This document shows, piece by piece, positions 49,426 through 57,056 of a stretch of 64,000 nucleotides of DNA (its first letter is position 1; the number at the start of each line of letters is the position of its first letter). Location: NCBI GenBank assembly GCA_015064685.1, contig SVRT01000008.1, forward strand, positions 45,463-109,462, read 5' to 3'. Origin of the DNA: Oscillospiraceae bacterium (GTDB lineage Bacteria > Bacillota > Clostridia > Oscillospirales > CAG-272). A model generated the notes under the pieces. It was not told the DNA's origin. It did no database searches and saw nothing but the letters and a program-made list of their open reading frames with translations. A program made the translations under genes and the position numbers.

Positions 49426-50505
49426 TCAGATATCGAGCCTCCACTTTTGCTGCATTATCTTTGCGCCGACACTTGTGTCCTCGGTGGCATAAAAAACCGT
49501 TGCTATACTGCCGTCCGAAAGCTCCACGGAGGTGGGGTAGCCGAGGTCGTATGAGACGGTATTGGAATAGAGATATTCGCCCTCGCTCCAGCTTTGTCCC
49601 TTGTCGCGCGAGAGCATTACCTTTATTCCGTAGGGCGATTCACGGTAGCTATACGTTGCTATCATTACGCCCGAGGAATGCTCTATGATATGCGAGGGCG
49701 CACCGCCGTGAGGGGGCAGGATACGGTGCGGTGCGGTCCAGGTGTATCCGCCATCGTGAGACTCGGTCTGAAAGAGAGAGAACTCCGGTTCGACTCTTAT
49801 ATGACAGATAAGTGTTCCGTCCGATAGCTCCGCGGTATACGGCTCGCAGCATTTTTTGCGCTCGCCGTCAACGTATATCGGGTCTATCTCTCCAATTTTC
49901 TCCATTTTGCCGCTTGTGGGGTCGAGGATGTATGAGTCGACCCGCCATTCGTGACTATCGCTTTTTCCGTCGAAATACCTCATTCCGACCCATAGTATTT
50001 TGCCGTTTTTGAGCTGTATCGGGCCATGGGGGGAGGTTATCGGACTTTTTTTGAATTCACCGAAGGTCGTACCTCCGTCGAGGCTGATTTTGAAATTTGC
50101 GCAGAGATATTTTTCCTCATCCTCTCGCGTGAGAGTGTCGAGGTAGGCGTAAAAGTACTTTCTTATCGGTCCCTCGTCGCCGTCCGTGAATATGTGGCGG
50201 TTTGTGAACGAGGTGAATATCAGTCCTTTTTCGTCGAATGGGCAGAGTCCCCCGTCGCGGTCGTCGAGCGGAGTATCGGTTACCACCGCGGGGAGCGAAT
50301 AGGTTTCACCCTCGTCACGGCTGAAGCAGATTACTGCCTTGCCGAAAGGGCAGACGTGGACTATTCTGAAGCCCGATGCCGCGACCGCTATCCTTCCGTC
50401 CTGCAGCCTTTTTGCCGTAGGCCAGGCGAAATATCCGAACGTGCCAAATCGCGCTTCGGGGTTGTGCATTACCGTTGATGGAGAGCCTAAAAGTTTGATG
50501 TTCAT
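49426..50505 (-). CDS. Sialidase-like (BNR/Asp-box) six-bladed propeller protein
   Basis: The 359-residue protein has four Asp-box repeats: SRDEGETYS, SLDGGTTFG, SHDGGYTWT and SRDKGQSW, as in exo-alpha-sialidases and related propellers. I do not see the RIP/YRIP motif clearly, and no signal peptide is present, so an intracellular sialidase-like glycosidase is likely but sialic acid specificity is not shown. AAGGAG precedes the ATG. The isomerase follows; a promoter lies on the far side of element A3, so A3 forms its 5' leader. Confidence 0.72.
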   Translation of the reverse strand: MNIKLLGSPSTVMHNPEARFGTFGYFAWPTAKRLQDGRIAVAASGFRIVHVCPFGKAVICFSRDEGETYSLPAVVTDTPLDDRDGGLCPFDEKGLIFTSFTNRHIFTDGDEGPIRKYFYAYLDTLTREDEEKYLCANFKISLDGGTTFGEFKKSPITSPHGPIQLKNGKILWVGMRYFDGKSDSHEWRVDSYILDPTSGKMEKIGEIDPIYVDGERKKCCEPYTAELSDGTLICHIRVEPEFSLFQTESHDGGYTWTAPHRILPPHGGAPSHIIEHSSGVMIATYSYRESPYGIKVMLSRDKGQSWSEGEYLYSNTVSYDLGYPTSVELSDGSIATVFYATEDTSVGAKIMQQKWRLDI

Positions 50506-50526
50506 ATAAATAGTCTCCTTTGAAGC

Positions 50527-50941
50527 TTCAAATTTTGATTTATCGGTGAGGTGGGGGAGCGGGGGACGCGGGTCGCTTTTTGAAAAAAGCTCCGCAAAAA
50601 CTTCCCTTATATTAGGTCCTTTTAGGGTGGCGTAGGATTTTTCGCCGCAAGCGGCTAAAAAAATCCCTCACTGACATTTTTGTATTGATAGGGTATAGAA
50701 CCCAACCAATGAAAAAACTTTAGACTTAAAGAAAAACCAAGTTAAGGAAAGCTCTTCAAACGATTTCAAATACACTCGCAACACGATAGCAGTGTGGCTA
50801 TGCAAGTGCGACACGGTGTAGATAGATAAACCGTTTTAACTTGTATAAAATATGCTTTGGGGTTTTGAGGGGTTTGGGGAACTTTTTTCCCTGGAAAAGT
50901 TCCCCAAGCGCATCCCCCGCCTCCCCGATAAACCGCAATTT
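50527..50941. repeat. TIR-bounded intergenic element, type A, copy 3 (core flipped against its ends)
   Basis: Left end TTCAAATTTTGATTTATCGG next to the H2 side, right end CCGATAAACCGCAATTT next to the H1 side. In copies 1 and 2 these end types are the other way round. H2 (GGATTTTTCGCCGC / GCGGCTAAAAAAATCC) is at 50635-50667, H1 (TTGGGGAACTTTT / AAAAGTTCCCCAA) at 50874-50907. It lies inside the probable leader of the sialidase-like gene. Confidence 0.9.
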
Positions 50942-50950
50942 GTTGTTTTT

Positions 50951-50979
50951 ATTATAGCAAAGATCGAGTTTGTTTGCAA
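50951..50979 (-). promoter_or_regulatory. Probable promoter of the sialidase-isomerase operon
   Basis: Minus strand: TTGCAA, 17-bp spacer, TATAAT. It starts 10 bp outside element A3 and reads into it, giving a leader of about 440 nt before the sialidase-like ATG. Confidence 0.7.
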
Positions 50980-51034
50980 TATAGTATTGGGACACTTTTA
51001 TAAAAAAGATGTCCGAGAAAAGATGACTTTTGTC

Positions 51035-51063
51035 TTGACCGAGGACAAGAAGAGTAGTATAAT
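51035..51063 (+). promoter_or_regulatory. Promoter of the metallophosphoesterase gene
   Basis: Plus strand: TTGACC, 17-bp spacer, TATAAT, 33 bp before the ATG. Confidence 0.85.
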
Positions 51064-51096
51064 AGAGTTACAAAGACTCAAACGGAGGCTGATAAT

Positions 51097-52218
51097 ATGT
51101 GTAATACACCCGAGATCGTTAAGAGAAACAAGGACATTGAGCATATAATGCACGCGAGCTCGAACTGGGGCTTATGGGCTCAGGCGAAGCGCAAGAATAA
51201 GCTTTTTTCAATGCTCGTCACGACCGATGTTCACGAGTGTCCCGTGCAGATCGGAGCGGCGGTCGATTACCTGAATTATTACGATTCGCTTGACTGTGGA
51301 ATCTGTCTTGGTGATATTCAGCAGAGCGACTTTTTAAAGACAGACGGAAGCTGGTACTATAACGCGATCAAGCACGCGAAAAAGCCCTTTATGAGCATTA
51401 TCGGTAACCACGACGTCGGTAACAGCAGAAATCCTGCGATATCGGGAAGCTCTCAGCAGGCTTACGAGAAATTCATTCGTCCGACCGACTCGCTTTCGGG
51501 TATCGAAGGCCGTGACAAGCCTTATTTTATAAAGCTTTTTGATGAGTACAAGATCGCGATAGTCGGTCTTGACATTTACGGAGATCCGAGTCCTGTTCTG
51601 GATGACGGAAGCTATGCGATACTGCGCGGAATGATAACTCCGAATCAGGAGCAGGTCGATTGGCTTTGCAAGACGCTTGCCACCATTCCCGAGGGCTATC
51701 ATCTTATCGTTGCTATGCACACCTTCCCGTACGATGCGACTGTCACGGAAGGGGCGTGGAGCCAGAAGGGAGCTAAGATATATTATCCCACTGAAAATCC
51801 GTATGGCGACGACAATATGATCTCCGACATCGTTGATGCGTGGGTAAGGGGCGACAAGCTCTGCGCAGATTACGTGCCGCAGGACACCAGATATCTGCCG
51901 ATTCTTCACGCCGAGTGCGATTTCACGTCTCGCGGAGAGGGAATATTCGCGCTTTACGCGGTCGGACATCACCATAAGGATATTCAGGGAAAATGCAAGA
52001 AATATCCGTATCAGAACGTTGTCGTTTTCCCCTCGACCGCAAACGACGGCTGGCAGAATTACTGCAGCGACCTCCCGAGAGAAAAGGGAACGCGCGCCGA
52101 GGATGCTATCACCGTGATGAGTGTTGCGACCGATAAAAGACAGATAAGACTCGTTCGTATCGGCAGCAATATTACCATGGATATGGTCGAAAGAAGATTT
52201 TGCGTGATCGAGTATTAA
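51097..52218 (+). CDS. Calcineurin-like metallophosphoesterase
   Basis: The 373-residue protein has the five metal motifs in order: VTTDVHECP (D-x-H), CLGDIQQS (GD), IIGNHDVGN (GNHD), VAMHTFPYD (His) and AVGHHHKDI (GHxH). The fold hydrolyses phosphomonoesters or diesters such as cyclic nucleotides; the substrate is unknown. No signal peptide, so it is cytoplasmic. GGAGG precedes the ATG. Own promoter; element B2 begins 4 bp after the stop. Confidence 0.88.
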   Translation: MCNTPEIVKRNKDIEHIMHASSNWGLWAQAKRKNKLFSMLVTTDVHECPVQIGAAVDYLNYYDSLDCGICLGDIQQSDFLKTDGSWYYNAIKHAKKPFMSIIGNHDVGNSRNPAISGSSQQAYEKFIRPTDSLSGIEGRDKPYFIKLFDEYKIAIVGLDIYGDPSPVLDDGSYAILRGMITPNQEQVDWLCKTLATIPEGYHLIVAMHTFPYDATVTEGAWSQKGAKIYYPTENPYGDDNMISDIVDAWVRGDKLCADYVPQDTRYLPILHAECDFTSRGEGIFALYAVGHHHKDIQGKCKKYPYQNVVVFPSTANDGWQNYCSDLPREKGTRAEDAITVMSVATDKRQIRLVRIGSNITMDMVERRFCVIEY

Positions 52219-52221
52219 GAT

Positions 52222-52550
52222 TTCAAATTTTGATTTATCGGTGAGACGAACAATCCCTCAGTCACGCACAAGGCGTGACAGCTCCCTTTACACAAGGGAG
52301 CTTTGTTGGTGGATGTTCGTACGCGTTATAGATGTGAAAACCTTTTAAGTTTAAAGAAAATTTCACTATATCCACGTTCTCCACCTTTCAGGTAAAGCTC
52401 CCTTGTGTAAAGGGTAGCGAAGCGGCATCGCGGAAGTGAATGACAACACGGTGTGTTGTCAGAGCCGCGATGTGACCGAGCCGCAGCGAGACCTGGCGCG
52501 CCTCCGTGCGCGTCTGAGGGATTGTTCGCGTCCCCGATAAACCGCAATTT
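52222..52550. repeat. TIR-bounded intergenic element, type B, copy 2 (with insertion)
   Basis: Left end TTCAAATTTTGATTTATCGG, right end CCGATAAACCGCAATTT. It is the reverse of copy 1. The 14-bp inner inverted repeat GAACAATCCCTCAG / CTGAGGGATTGTTC is intact. A cassette of about 80 bp sits inside the right-hand AGCTCCC hairpin at about 52420-52497 and has nested stems CATCGCGG/CCGCGATG and GACAACAC/GTGTTGTC. It lies between a stop codon and the terminator of the convergent operon. Confidence 0.88.
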
Positions 52551-52584
52551 AACAAACAAAAGGCTCACGATTTGTGATCCTTTT
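52551..52584 (-). terminator. Terminator of the M20-YfcC-isomerase operon
   Basis: AAAAGGCTCAC / GTGATCCTTTT stem (one mismatch) with a GATTT loop. On the minus strand a TTTTGTTTGTT tract follows, and element B2 starts at once beyond it. Confidence 0.72.
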
Positions 52585-52601
52585 GAGTTTTATGATAGCG
52601 G

Positions 52602-53471
52602 TTACGCCTGCTCGTACATATCCGCGAGCTTGTGCGCGGCGTCTGCCATATTTTTCATACCTTCGAAGATGTTTTCCTCGTTATACGCTTTGAGGTACTG
52701 ATCTGCCTCGAGTGTGAGGTAGCCTTTATAGTCTATTTGTTTTAGTGAGCGGATGACCTCGTCAAAATCAACGTTGAGTGAGAAGGGTATCTGGTGGCTA
52801 TCGTGGTGCTTATCGACGTCGTGGATATGGAGTGCCTGAAGGTGGTCTCCGAGAGTGAGGATCATCTCCTTGGCTGACGTATCAAGTCCGCGCATCTCGG
52901 AGTGACCGATATCGAGGCAAGCGACGAAATAGGGGTCGTTTACCGCTTTGATGTGCGCTAAAAAGTCGTCGTGGTGCGAGCATGCGGCGCGGCAGGCGTG
53001 GTCATTTTTGCCGTCCCAATTCCACATATTTTCTGTCGCGATCTTAACGCCACACTCCTTTGCGAAAGGGAGAAGCTCGAAATACATCTCGGCGTTCTGC
53101 TCTGCGGTATAGTTGTTGCAGGGGTGGATTATGCATATCTTACCGCCTGCGATAGCAGTACATTCGATAGCTCTTTTGAGCATATCGCGTATGGGGAGAC
53201 AGTATGACGGGAAGGGAGCGTGCGACTGATTGCAGTGTATGCCCATGTCCTCGCCGATCTTGCGGAGCTTTTTTGCAAACTCAACGTAGTTGCCCGATTG
53301 CAGGGGATGTCCCGTTTTGATCATTTCGTTTTTTGACCAATCGTATCTTCCCATTTCAAACATAGAAAAATCCCACGCGTCAAAGCCTGCCTTCGCGTAG
53401 AGCTCGACTGCCTTTTCCTCGCCGATGATCCTTGCGGCTGATGCTATTTCGGTTGAAATCATTTTTCTCAT
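52602..53471 (-). CDS. Sugar phosphate isomerase/epimerase-like TIM-barrel protein 2
   Basis: The 289-residue protein is distantly paralogous to the gene at 48446. Ligand strands: ATENMWNWDG (Glu), CLDIGHSEMRG (Asp/His), LHIHDVDKHHD (His/Asp) and LTLEADQY (Glu). It also shares the CNQSHAPF motif (NQAHSPW in the other). The reaction is unknown. GGAGG precedes the ATG at 53471. It is the last gene of an operon with the YfcC transporter (14-bp gap) and the M20 peptidase. Confidence 0.82.
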   Translation of the reverse strand: MRKMISTEIASAARIIGEEKAVELYAKAGFDAWDFSMFEMGRYDWSKNEMIKTGHPLQSGNYVEFAKKLRKIGEDMGIHCNQSHAPFPSYCLPIRDMLKRAIECTAIAGGKICIIHPCNNYTAEQNAEMYFELLPFAKECGVKIATENMWNWDGKNDHACRAACSHHDDFLAHIKAVNDPYFVACLDIGHSEMRGLDTSAKEMILTLGDHLQALHIHDVDKHHDSHQIPFSLNVDFDEVIRSLKQIDYKGYLTLEADQYLKAYNEENIFEGMKNMADAAHKLADMYEQA

Positions 53472-53485
53472 AAGTTTTACCTCCG

Positions 53486-54889
53486 TTAATATCCTACGGC
53501 AAGCCCGAAGAGGAGAATGCCCGAGGTGAGTAATATATTGAGAACCTGGAACTTCCAGCTCCATTTAAACCATTTTCCATAGCTTACGTCGGCAAGTCCG
53601 AGGCTTATCAGCAGTGCGGGGTTAGTCGGGTAGAGAACGTTTGAAAATCCGTCGCCGAATGCAAACGCGACCACGCAAAGCTGAGTTGAGATGCCGAAGA
53701 TCTGTGCCATGGGGATGATGAGCGGCATAAGCATAAACGCCTTTGCAGAGCCAGAGGGGATGAAGAAGTTCATTACCAGCACGATAAGGTAGATAAAGAG
53801 GATTATCGACCACTTCGGAAGCGTTTCGGCTACTCCGACCGCGCCGTAAAGAATTGTATCAAGTATTCTTGCCTCCTCGAGGGTATATTTTATCGAGGAT
53901 GCCATAAGTATCATAATCACCGCGGGCAGGATGCTCACGATGCCTGCGAGGGACGATCTTCCAAGCTCCTTGCCGCTCATTCCCGAGACGAGCGTTGAAA
54001 CGATTCCCGCGACGAGGAACATTACGGCGACAATTATCATCGTAAGATCCTGAAGCGCTGGGATAAAGCCTGAGAGAAGTACGAGGAGAATTCCCGTGCC
54101 TAAGATCGATACGAACGCGACGGTGCCGCGGTCCATTTTTTTGTCGGGGGTGAAGCCGTCCTCGATGCCTCCCGCGTTTATCGGCTTTTCGATCTTTTTT
54201 GCATAGATAAGCAAAAACGCAGTTAAAAGTGTATAAATAAGCGCGAATGCGACAATTCTGAGCCAAGCGCCCGAGAACATAGGTAATCCCGCAAGCTCCT
54301 GCGCGACACCGACAGTGAAGGGATTACAGATTCCCGAAGCGAATCCGCAGCCTACTGCGAGCAGACTCATTCCCATACCCAAAAGCGCGTCCCATCCGAG
54401 ATTAATCGCAAGAGCGACCACTATGGGTACGAGGGGAACACATTCCTCAAACGAGCCGACCATAGCTCCGAGAGCCATAAAGAAAAACGTGATAAGGGGG
54501 AGAAGGCGGTATCTCACTTTGCCGTATTTATGCGCGATGCGGTCGAGCATATATTTCGTAAGTCCGCATTTATCGAGGCTGTTGAATATACCGCCGATGA
54601 CCAGCAAAAACGCGATGACCGCGATAAGCGTTCCGCTTCCCGACGCGCCAAGCACGAGAAAGGGGGAGAGTATCCATTTCCAGAACGGGATGCCGCCATC
54701 CTTATAGGTAAATCCGCTTTCGGTATCGATGACTGTATTTCCGTTTGCATCCTCGACTCTCGCGTATTCGCCGCCGGGGATGATGAATGTAAGTGAATAG
54801 CACACCACCATTAGTATGAATATAACGACTATGGCGGTGATGAAGGACTTGACGCTTATATTAAGCCCTTTTTTGGGGGAATCAGACAT
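53486..54889 (-). CDS. YfcC-family (C4-dicarboxylate/AbgT-related) membrane transporter
   Basis: The 467-residue protein has about twelve helices. The N-terminal VVCYSLTFIIPGGEYARVED, the AMVGSFEECVPLVPIVVALA segment and the C-terminal FIPSGSAKAFMLMPLIIPM with YPTNPALLISLGLADVSYGKW are typical of the YfcC family (ion-transporter superfamily). Substrates in the family include dicarboxylates, basic amino acids or peptide-like conjugates. GGAGG precedes the ATG at 54889, which overlaps the M20 stop by 8 bp; the two are translationally coupled. Confidence 0.88.
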   Translation of the reverse strand: MSDSPKKGLNISVKSFITAIVVIFILMVVCYSLTFIIPGGEYARVEDANGNTVIDTESGFTYKDGGIPFWKWILSPFLVLGASGSGTLIAVIAFLLVIGGIFNSLDKCGLTKYMLDRIAHKYGKVRYRLLPLITFFFMALGAMVGSFEECVPLVPIVVALAINLGWDALLGMGMSLLAVGCGFASGICNPFTVGVAQELAGLPMFSGAWLRIVAFALIYTLLTAFLLIYAKKIEKPINAGGIEDGFTPDKKMDRGTVAFVSILGTGILLVLLSGFIPALQDLTMIIVAVMFLVAGIVSTLVSGMSGKELGRSSLAGIVSILPAVIMILMASSIKYTLEEARILDTILYGAVGVAETLPKWSIILFIYLIVLVMNFFIPSGSAKAFMLMPLIIPMAQIFGISTQLCVVAFAFGDGFSNVLYPTNPALLISLGLADVSYGKWFKWSWKFQVLNILLTSGILLFGLAVGY

Positions 54890-56213
54890 TGTGCGCCTCC
54901 GTGATAACATAACGGTAGAAGTCTACCGCGGGAACGAGGGTATCAACGTCAACACATTCGTCGATGCCGTGGACACTTGCAAGCTGCTTTGCGCTTATAG
55001 AGAAGGGAGCAAAGCGCAGGCAATTGTCACACACGCGGCTCATAAACCTCGAGTCGCTTGCGGCGTTCATAACGTAGGGAGAGGTCAAAACGTCCGTGTA
55101 GGACGCACCGACCGCTTTTTCGACGAGCTTGAACGCGGTGCTGTTATGGTCGGAGAGGGGAGAGTCGAATCCGGGATGGATGACCTCGACCTCAATGTCA
55201 AACTTCTTTGCGAGAGCGGTTATAGCCTCGATGCTGCCCTTGCCGCCCTGATGGTGCGAATAGCGCATATTTCCGATCACGTACGCCTCTTGAGGAAGCA
55301 CGTTACATCCGTCCGAGCCCTTTGCCATAGTAAATGCGAGAGTGGTTCTGAGCATAGCGCCTGCCGCTCCCGAGATGGAGGGCATTACCTTACAGAGAAG
55401 CGGTGAGAAGAATTTCGGGTGACCGAGGATAAACTTGAGCGGTCCCGACATTGATTTTGAGAGGGAAGAGAGAGTTGCGCTTACCGTGGGTGACATCCAG
55501 GTCTTGAAAACGCACTTTTTCTCTGCCGCCGCCATAAATTTACCGAGACGGACAAGAGGTGTGTTCTTACCCGGTGTTGATGCGTGGCCTCCGTTTGAGC
55601 GAGCGGTGAATTTCAGGTCTGCGTAGCCCTTTTCTCCCACACCGATCATTGCATATTTGCCCTTTGCGCCGCCGATCGGCTCCTCGACAATCATTCCGCC
55701 CTCGTCAAGCACCATAGCGAATTTTATTCCGCGCTCGAGGAGTGCCTTCGATATTGTGTCCGCGCCCGCGCCCGTTGTTTCCTCACAGCAGGTTGACATA
55801 AAGTAGACGTCGCGCGCGGGAACAAATCCCTCGCGAGCGAGCTCGTCAGCCGCCTGGAGCATACCCCAGAGACCGCCCTTGGTATCCAGCGTACCGCGTC
55901 CCCAGACCTTGCCGTCGGCTATCTCGCCCGAGAATGCGGGATAGGTCCATTCTCCCGATGCCTCGACCACGTCGTGATGGTTCATAAAGAGGATGGGGAG
56001 CATTTTTTCATCCTTGCCCTTCCAGCAAAGCAGGATGCTTCCCGAAAAGTCCTCAAGCTCGCACGCGGCAAAAATTGAGGGGAATTCGACCTTCAAAAGG
56101 TCGTGAAATTTATAAAATTTTGAGAGATCGGTATCTCCGTGAGCGGAGATGGTCTCTGCCTGTATGAGACGCGACAGGCGCGCGGCATATTCGTTCTTTC
56201 TTAAGTCTGACAT
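54882..56213 (-). CDS. M20-family metallopeptidase/deacylase
   Basis: The 443-residue protein has the M20 pattern: LFMNHHDVVEASGEW (metal His), WGRGTLDTKGGLWGML (bridging Asp), STCCEETTGAGAD (Glu pair), VLDEGGMI (metal Asp/Glu), a dimerisation lid domain (about 195-325) and a C-terminal MNAASDSRFM / VHGIDECVDVD with a final His. It cleaves amide bonds in dipeptides or N-acyl amino acids in the cytosol. First gene of the operon with YfcC and an isomerase. AAAGGAG precedes the ATG. Confidence 0.9.
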   Translation of the reverse strand: MSDLRKNEYAARLSRLIQAETISAHGDTDLSKFYKFHDLLKVEFPSIFAACELEDFSGSILLCWKGKDEKMLPILFMNHHDVVEASGEWTYPAFSGEIADGKVWGRGTLDTKGGLWGMLQAADELAREGFVPARDVYFMSTCCEETTGAGADTISKALLERGIKFAMVLDEGGMIVEEPIGGAKGKYAMIGVGEKGYADLKFTARSNGGHASTPGKNTPLVRLGKFMAAAEKKCVFKTWMSPTVSATLSSLSKSMSGPLKFILGHPKFFSPLLCKVMPSISGAAGAMLRTTLAFTMAKGSDGCNVLPQEAYVIGNMRYSHHQGGKGSIEAITALAKKFDIEVEVIHPGFDSPLSDHNSTAFKLVEKAVGASYTDVLTSPYVMNAASDSRFMSRVCDNCLRFAPFSISAKQLASVHGIDECVDVDTLVPAVDFYRYVITEAHNV

Positions 56214-56257
56214 TGCATTCTCCTTTGAATCAACGAAGCGATAAATTATGATATAAG

Positions 56258-56286
56258 ATTATACAACAAATGCCTGATATAGTCAA
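56258..56286 (-). promoter_or_regulatory. Promoter of the M20-YfcC-isomerase operon
   Basis: Minus strand: TTGACT, 17-bp spacer, TATAAT, about 45 bp before the M20 start. Confidence 0.87.
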
Positions 56287-56333
56287 TAGATATTCAGATA
56301 AAAACTGCTACAAGATACTAATAAAAGATATAT

Positions 56334-56351
56334 AGTTAAGCGAACTTAACT
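56334..56351. promoter_or_regulatory. Candidate operator palindrome, site 2
   Basis: AGTTAAGCGAACTTAACT: perfect 7-bp arms around CGAA, 47 bp upstream of the M20 promoter. It matches the site at 48309 (arms) and partly the one beside the solute-binding protein promoter at 19056. Confidence 0.4.
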
Positions 56352-56360
56352 CCACGCGAT

Positions 56361-56390
56361 AAAAAAGACCGATTCATGCTTGAATCGGTC
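56361..56390 (-). terminator. Terminator of the GNAT gene
   Basis: GACCGATTCA / TGAATCGGTC with a TGCT loop; six A on the left give the T-run on the minus strand. Confidence 0.92.
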
Positions 56391-56403
56391 AAGGTGGATA
56401 TGT

Positions 56404-56871
56404 CTATGTGATCTTGATATACATTCTTGACGGCTCGTCTTCCCCGTAGCAGTTGACCTGACAGAAGTATTCCCAGCCGTACCTTTCATAGAAGGAGGTA
56501 TGATCGGTTACAAGGTAGAGAGTGTTTATGCCTTTTTGCTTCATATCTTCACAAATAAAGGAAAGAAGCGCCCCCGCGATGCCCTCGCATCGTCTGTCTG
56601 CTTCTACGTAGAGCGCGCAGAGATTGGGGGTGAGGTCGGGTCTGTCGTGGAAATCGTTTTCGATGACACCCGCACCGCCAATCATCCTATCGCCGTCAAA
56701 TACAGCGTACCAGCAGGGAACTGACGCTTTTTGCTCAAGAGTGACGTTCATGCTTTCAAGGTAAGCATCAAGTGGAATGCCCCACTTTTCGTGAAACCAG
56801 GTCGCCATCTTTTCCTTTAGCTTGGGGCGGTCTGTAAGGCGAATAATCTTATATTTTGTCATTTCTGTCAT
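56404..56871 (-). CDS. GNAT-family N-acetyltransferase
   Basis: The 155-residue protein has the GNAT fold marks: VFDGDRMIGGAGVIE, NLCALYVEADRRCEGIAGALLSF (acetyl-CoA loop; the usual Q/RxxGxG/A reads RCEGIA), and LYLVTDHTSFYERYGWEYF. The acceptor is unknown. GAGG is placed for the ATG at 56871. Own promoter and terminator. Confidence 0.87.
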   Translation of the reverse strand: MTEMTKYKIIRLTDRPKLKEKMATWFHEKWGIPLDAYLESMNVTLEQKASVPCWYAVFDGDRMIGGAGVIENDFHDRPDLTPNLCALYVEADRRCEGIAGALLSFICEDMKQKGINTLYLVTDHTSFYERYGWEYFCQVNCYGEDEPSRMYIKIT

Positions 56872-56901
56872 TTTTTACCTCGCTGTGTTTTTATCAATAA
56901 C

Positions 56902-56930
56902 ATTATGGCACTTTTGCGTGGAAAAGTCAA
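56902..56930 (-). promoter_or_regulatory. Promoter of the GNAT gene
   Basis: Minus strand: TTGACT, 17-bp spacer, CATAAT. Confidence 0.78.
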
Positions 56931-56993
56931 GAGTGAAAGCAGAATGTCAGTTGAAAAAATGAAGTGTAATTTTCAAAAGGCGGTGCAGAATTA

Positions 56994-57022
56994 TTGAACA
57001 GTTCACAAAAATATGATAAAAT
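56994..57022 (+). promoter_or_regulatory. Promoter of the aldo/keto reductase operon
   Basis: Plus strand: TTGAAC, 17-bp spacer, TAAAAT, 34 bp before the ATG at 57057. Confidence 0.68.
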
Positions 57023-57056
57023 AGCATTATCAAAATTCCGTAATAAGGAGCGGTAT

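Noticed and set aside
12264..52550. CRISPR array
   Set aside because: The repeats are five long, widely spaced elements with inverted ends, not short direct repeats with regular spacers, and no cas gene is present.
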